Program-made: the position numbers and the translations under genes | Part shown: positions 5,639 to 7,244 of the stretch, piece after piece | Layout of the letters: each line of letters starts with the position of its first letter | Numbering within the stretch: the first letter of the stretch is position 1 | DNA from: an uncultured Lachnospiraceae bacterium | GTDB taxonomy: Bacteria > Bacillota_A > Clostridia > Lachnospirales > Lachnospiraceae | Reading direction: 5' to 3' | Length of the DNA: 7,244 bases | NCBI GenBank assembly: GCA_910588595.1 | Contig: CAJUQU010000202.1 | Coordinates: 1 to 7,244 of the forward strand | The notes under the pieces: model-generated | Told to the model about the DNA's origin: nothing | The model's input: only the letters and a program-made list of their open reading frames with translations | Database searches by the model: none

Positions 5639-6853
5639 ATGGAACTATTTTGGCTGGAACACAAAAAATTATGGCGGAGAGCAGGCACAAAAGTAAGCGT
5701 TTTGATCTGTTTTCTGTACCTGGTAGGATTCGGGGGCATTCTTTCTTTTCAGTGGTTTAATTTTGGCAGCAAGGTTGATTTTACAAGATCGGATTTCGGA
5801 AGAAATTTCGACGGGTATGCCGCTGTAAGGGACAGGCAGGCGTATGCGCTCTCCTTTGGGGGAGATCTGACTGACGAGTCCATGCAGCAAATCATTCGGG
5901 ATTATCAGAGGATGGAATCAGTCGACGCAAAAAGGGCGTGGGACTTGACGGATTGGGTGATCATCAATGGATGGCTGGGAGATCTGTGGTCTGAACTTCA
6001 TGAGACCGGAAGTTATCAGGTGGATATCAGCTATTTTGACTCGGAAAAATTGACGGATTTTTATGGAAGAAGGCAGCAGGTTCTTGAAAAATATCTGGAA
6101 AATAATAATCAGACAGGAGCGGAAAAGGCGTATTTACTGCAAATAGATGAGAAGGTGATCAAACCGTTTCATTATGGATGGATCCGAGGCTGGCAGACAG
6201 TTTTGAGTTTTATGATCGACACATCGGCGGAGTCTATGGCACTGTTTCTGGCGATCGTCTTGTCCGCGCTGTTTGCTGGAGAATGGCATGACAATACAAG
6301 TTCCTTCGTGTTGACAACAAAAAACGGCTGGAGAACGGTTGCTCTTGCAAAGGTTCTTACCGGTCTGGCTTTCACAGTGGAATTGTTTGCAATGATCGCG
6401 GCTTGTGATATTGCTTTGCAGCTTTTCTTTTTGGGAACCACAGGATGGGATATGCCGGTTCAGCTGATCAAGCTGACTGCGATCGCACCGATGAATATGC
6501 TGCAGGCAGAAATCTATGAGTGGGCGTTCACACTGCTTGGGATGATCGGCTTTGCCGGGATTGTCATGCTGATATCCTCGGCTGTAAAAAGTAATGTACT
6601 GGCGTTGATCCTCAGTCTGGCAGTTGTCTATGTTCCAACAGCAGTCGATCCGTATCTTCCCTTCGGACTGCAGAAAGCGCTGGGTTTCATTCCACTGGTG
6701 GGAAGTGGGACTGACATTTTTCGGACATATACGTTTCATATCTTTGGGAACTATGTGTGGTCGCCATATCTGTTGATCACCGTTCCGGTGCTGATCGGTG
6801 TGGGGTGTATGCCGTTTGCCGTGAGGAAATGGTCAAGGAGGGTTAAGGTGTAA
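5639..6853 (+). CDS. ABC-2-like transporter permease with large extracytoplasmic loop
   Basis: This 404-residue integral membrane subunit is the evident partner of the upstream ATPase. A basic N-terminus (EHKKLWRRAGTK) precedes helix 1 (about 18-38). Next comes a hydrophilic loop of about 150 residues (40-190), predicted outside the cell. About five further helices lie near 195-213, 236-266, 294-314, 318-340 and 376-396, and the protein ends in a basic tail, RKWSRRVKV. FAGEWHDNTSSFVLTTKNGWRT after helix 2 resembles the conserved cytoplasmic segment of ABC-2 permeases. The frame is open back to an ATG at 5570, but that would overlap the ATPase gene by 67 bases. The ATG at 5639 has AGGAG (5624-5628) ten bases upstream and is preferred; a GTG at 5633 is a second choice. 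The loop may contact a substrate or extracellular peptide (inference). Confidence 0.88.
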   Translation: MELFWLEHKKLWRRAGTKVSVLICFLYLVGFGGILSFQWFNFGSKVDFTRSDFGRNFDGYAAVRDRQAYALSFGGDLTDESMQQIIRDYQRMESVDAKRAWDLTDWVIINGWLGDLWSELHETGSYQVDISYFDSEKLTDFYGRRQQVLEKYLENNNQTGAEKAYLLQIDEKVIKPFHYGWIRGWQTVLSFMIDTSAESMALFLAIVLSALFAGEWHDNTSSFVLTTKNGWRTVALAKVLTGLAFTVELFAMIAACDIALQLFFLGTTGWDMPVQLIKLTAIAPMNMLQAEIYEWAFTLLGMIGFAGIVMLISSAVKSNVLALILSLAVVYVPTAVDPYLPFGLQKALGFIPLVGSGTDIFRTYTFHIFGNYVWSPYLLITVPVLIGVGCMPFAVRKWSRRVKV

Positions 6854-6892
6854 ACCTACGAGAGAGTGGATGCAGCAAAGGAGTGAATGCTT

Positions 6893-7153
6893 ATGTTACA
6901 GATTAGACCTGTTTCAGATTTAAGAAATAAGTTTCCTGATATTGAGAGAATTGTAAATGCAGGTGAACCTGTATATTTAACAAAAAATGGATATGGAGCA
7001 ATGGTGGTACTTAGTCTTGAAGAGTATTCAAAGTTGACGGATGGTGTAGAAGCAGCATTGGATAAAGCAGATAGGTATGCGGCGGAAAACGATATAAGAA
7101 TGAGCCATGAGGAAGTTTTTAGAGGACTACGGAGGAAAATAGATGTTCAATAA
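6893..7153 (+). CDS. Phd/YefM-family type II antitoxin
   Basis: This is an 86-residue antitoxin. Its N-terminal part would bind DNA and repress its own operon, and its C-terminal tail would neutralise a RelE/ParE-type toxin. The family pattern is clear: IRPVSDLRNKFPDIE, then GEPVYLTKNGYGAMVVLSLEEYSKL, and the toxin-binding tail RMSHEEVFRGLRRKI. Two start codons are possible, ATG 6887 and ATG 6893. AAAGGAG at 6877-6883 is nine bases from the second and only three from the first, so 6893 is chosen. By hand count, G+C over 6901-7140 is about 37%, against about half in sampled permease stretches, which suggests separate acquisition. Its end overlaps the start of the toxin gene by 11 bases, the usual arrangement, but that toxin gene is broken. 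No promoter of its own was identified. Confidence 0.9.
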   Translation: MLQIRPVSDLRNKFPDIERIVNAGEPVYLTKNGYGAMVVLSLEEYSKLTDGVEAALDKADRYAAENDIRMSHEEVFRGLRRKIDVQ

Positions 7154-7196
7154 AAAGTACAGATTGATTTATCTGCCGCTTTTTATGAGCTTGTGA
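7143..7196 (+). pseudogene. Truncated RelE/ParE-type toxin gene (N-terminal remnant)
   Basis: An ATG at 7143 overlaps the antitoxin stop and has GGAGGA (7131-7136) six bases upstream, so translation can start. It encodes only MFNKKYRLIYLPLFMSL before TGA at 7194-7196. KKYRLIYLPLF matches the usual beginning of RelE/ParE toxins of about 90-110 residues, often continuing FYEDL. Shifting frame after CTTTTT gives FYELVS and then a TAA at 7200-7202, so a single frameshift does not restore the gene. The toxin fold and catalytic region are absent, which implies truncation by deletion or insertion near 7187-7200. The identification rests on a short stretch plus the gene context. Confidence 0.72.
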
Positions 7197-7221
7197 GTTA
7201 AAAGTTTGTACCACTAAGAAG

Positions 7222-7244
7222 CCAGAAAATCCCAGTGTTTTTCT
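7222..7244. other. Possible hairpin at the right window edge
   Basis: AGAAAA (7224-7229) is the reverse complement of TTTTCT (7239-7244), with a 9-base loop. The stem could extend with the preceding CC if the sequence beyond the window continues GG. It could be a terminator or the end of an inserted element. With the window ending here neither can be chosen. Confidence 0.25.

Noticed and set aside
6134..6739. 201-codon open frame on the - strand
   Set aside because: It is antisense to the permease helices. The translation shows no family features and there is no ribosome binding site support.
7119..7244. - strand frame open from the right edge into the antitoxin gene
   Set aside because: It overlaps the antitoxin end and toxin start in antisense and shows no recognised motif. 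It cannot be judged without sequence beyond the window.
1..7244. CRISPR arrays, tRNA or rRNA genes, riboswitches, complete insertion sequences
   Set aside because: I saw no regularly spaced repeats with unique spacers, no tRNA-like cloverleaf or rRNA sequence, and no transposase or integrase reading frame.

Overview
The window looks like a chromosomal stretch from a Gram-positive anaerobe of the Clostridia, most likely Lachnospiraceae. This is an inference from gene families, strong AGGAGG-type ribosome binding sites, a base composition near half G+C in the main genes, and tightly overlapping operons. All supported genes are on the + strand.

Region 1 (1-2152) holds a two-component pair of the AgrA/AgrC type. 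A LytTR-family response regulator, missing only its first few codons at the window edge, is followed immediately by a GHKL-family membrane histidine kinase. The kinase carries a perfect 18-bp tandem repeat that triplicates part of its glycine-rich ATP-lid box.

Region 2 (2153-3330) starts with a 181-bp gap. It contains two 11-bp direct repeats exactly 21 bp apart, the geometry of a LytTR-family operator. Next come a strong ribosome binding site and a 272-residue FlxA-like, coiled-coil and low-complexity protein. A rho-independent terminator follows. The simplest reading is that the two-component pair controls the FlxA-like gene.

Region 3 (3331-6853) begins with an AT-rich leader containing a 13-bp tandem repeat. 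It continues with an overlapping four-gene operon: an ECF-type sigma factor that probably starts at TTG, a six-helix membrane protein with a cytoplasmic head, an ABC transporter ATPase, and an ABC-2-like permease with a large extracytoplasmic loop. The layout suggests a self-regulated export or envelope-stress module. Its substrate cannot be read from the sequence.

Region 4 (6854-7244) is more AT-rich. It holds a Phd/YefM-type antitoxin, overlapped in the usual way by the start of a RelE/ParE-type toxin gene that stops after 17 codons. The toxin is therefore apparently broken and the antitoxin is left without its partner. Sequence after about 7187 is unrelated to a toxin and ends in a possible hairpin at the window edge.
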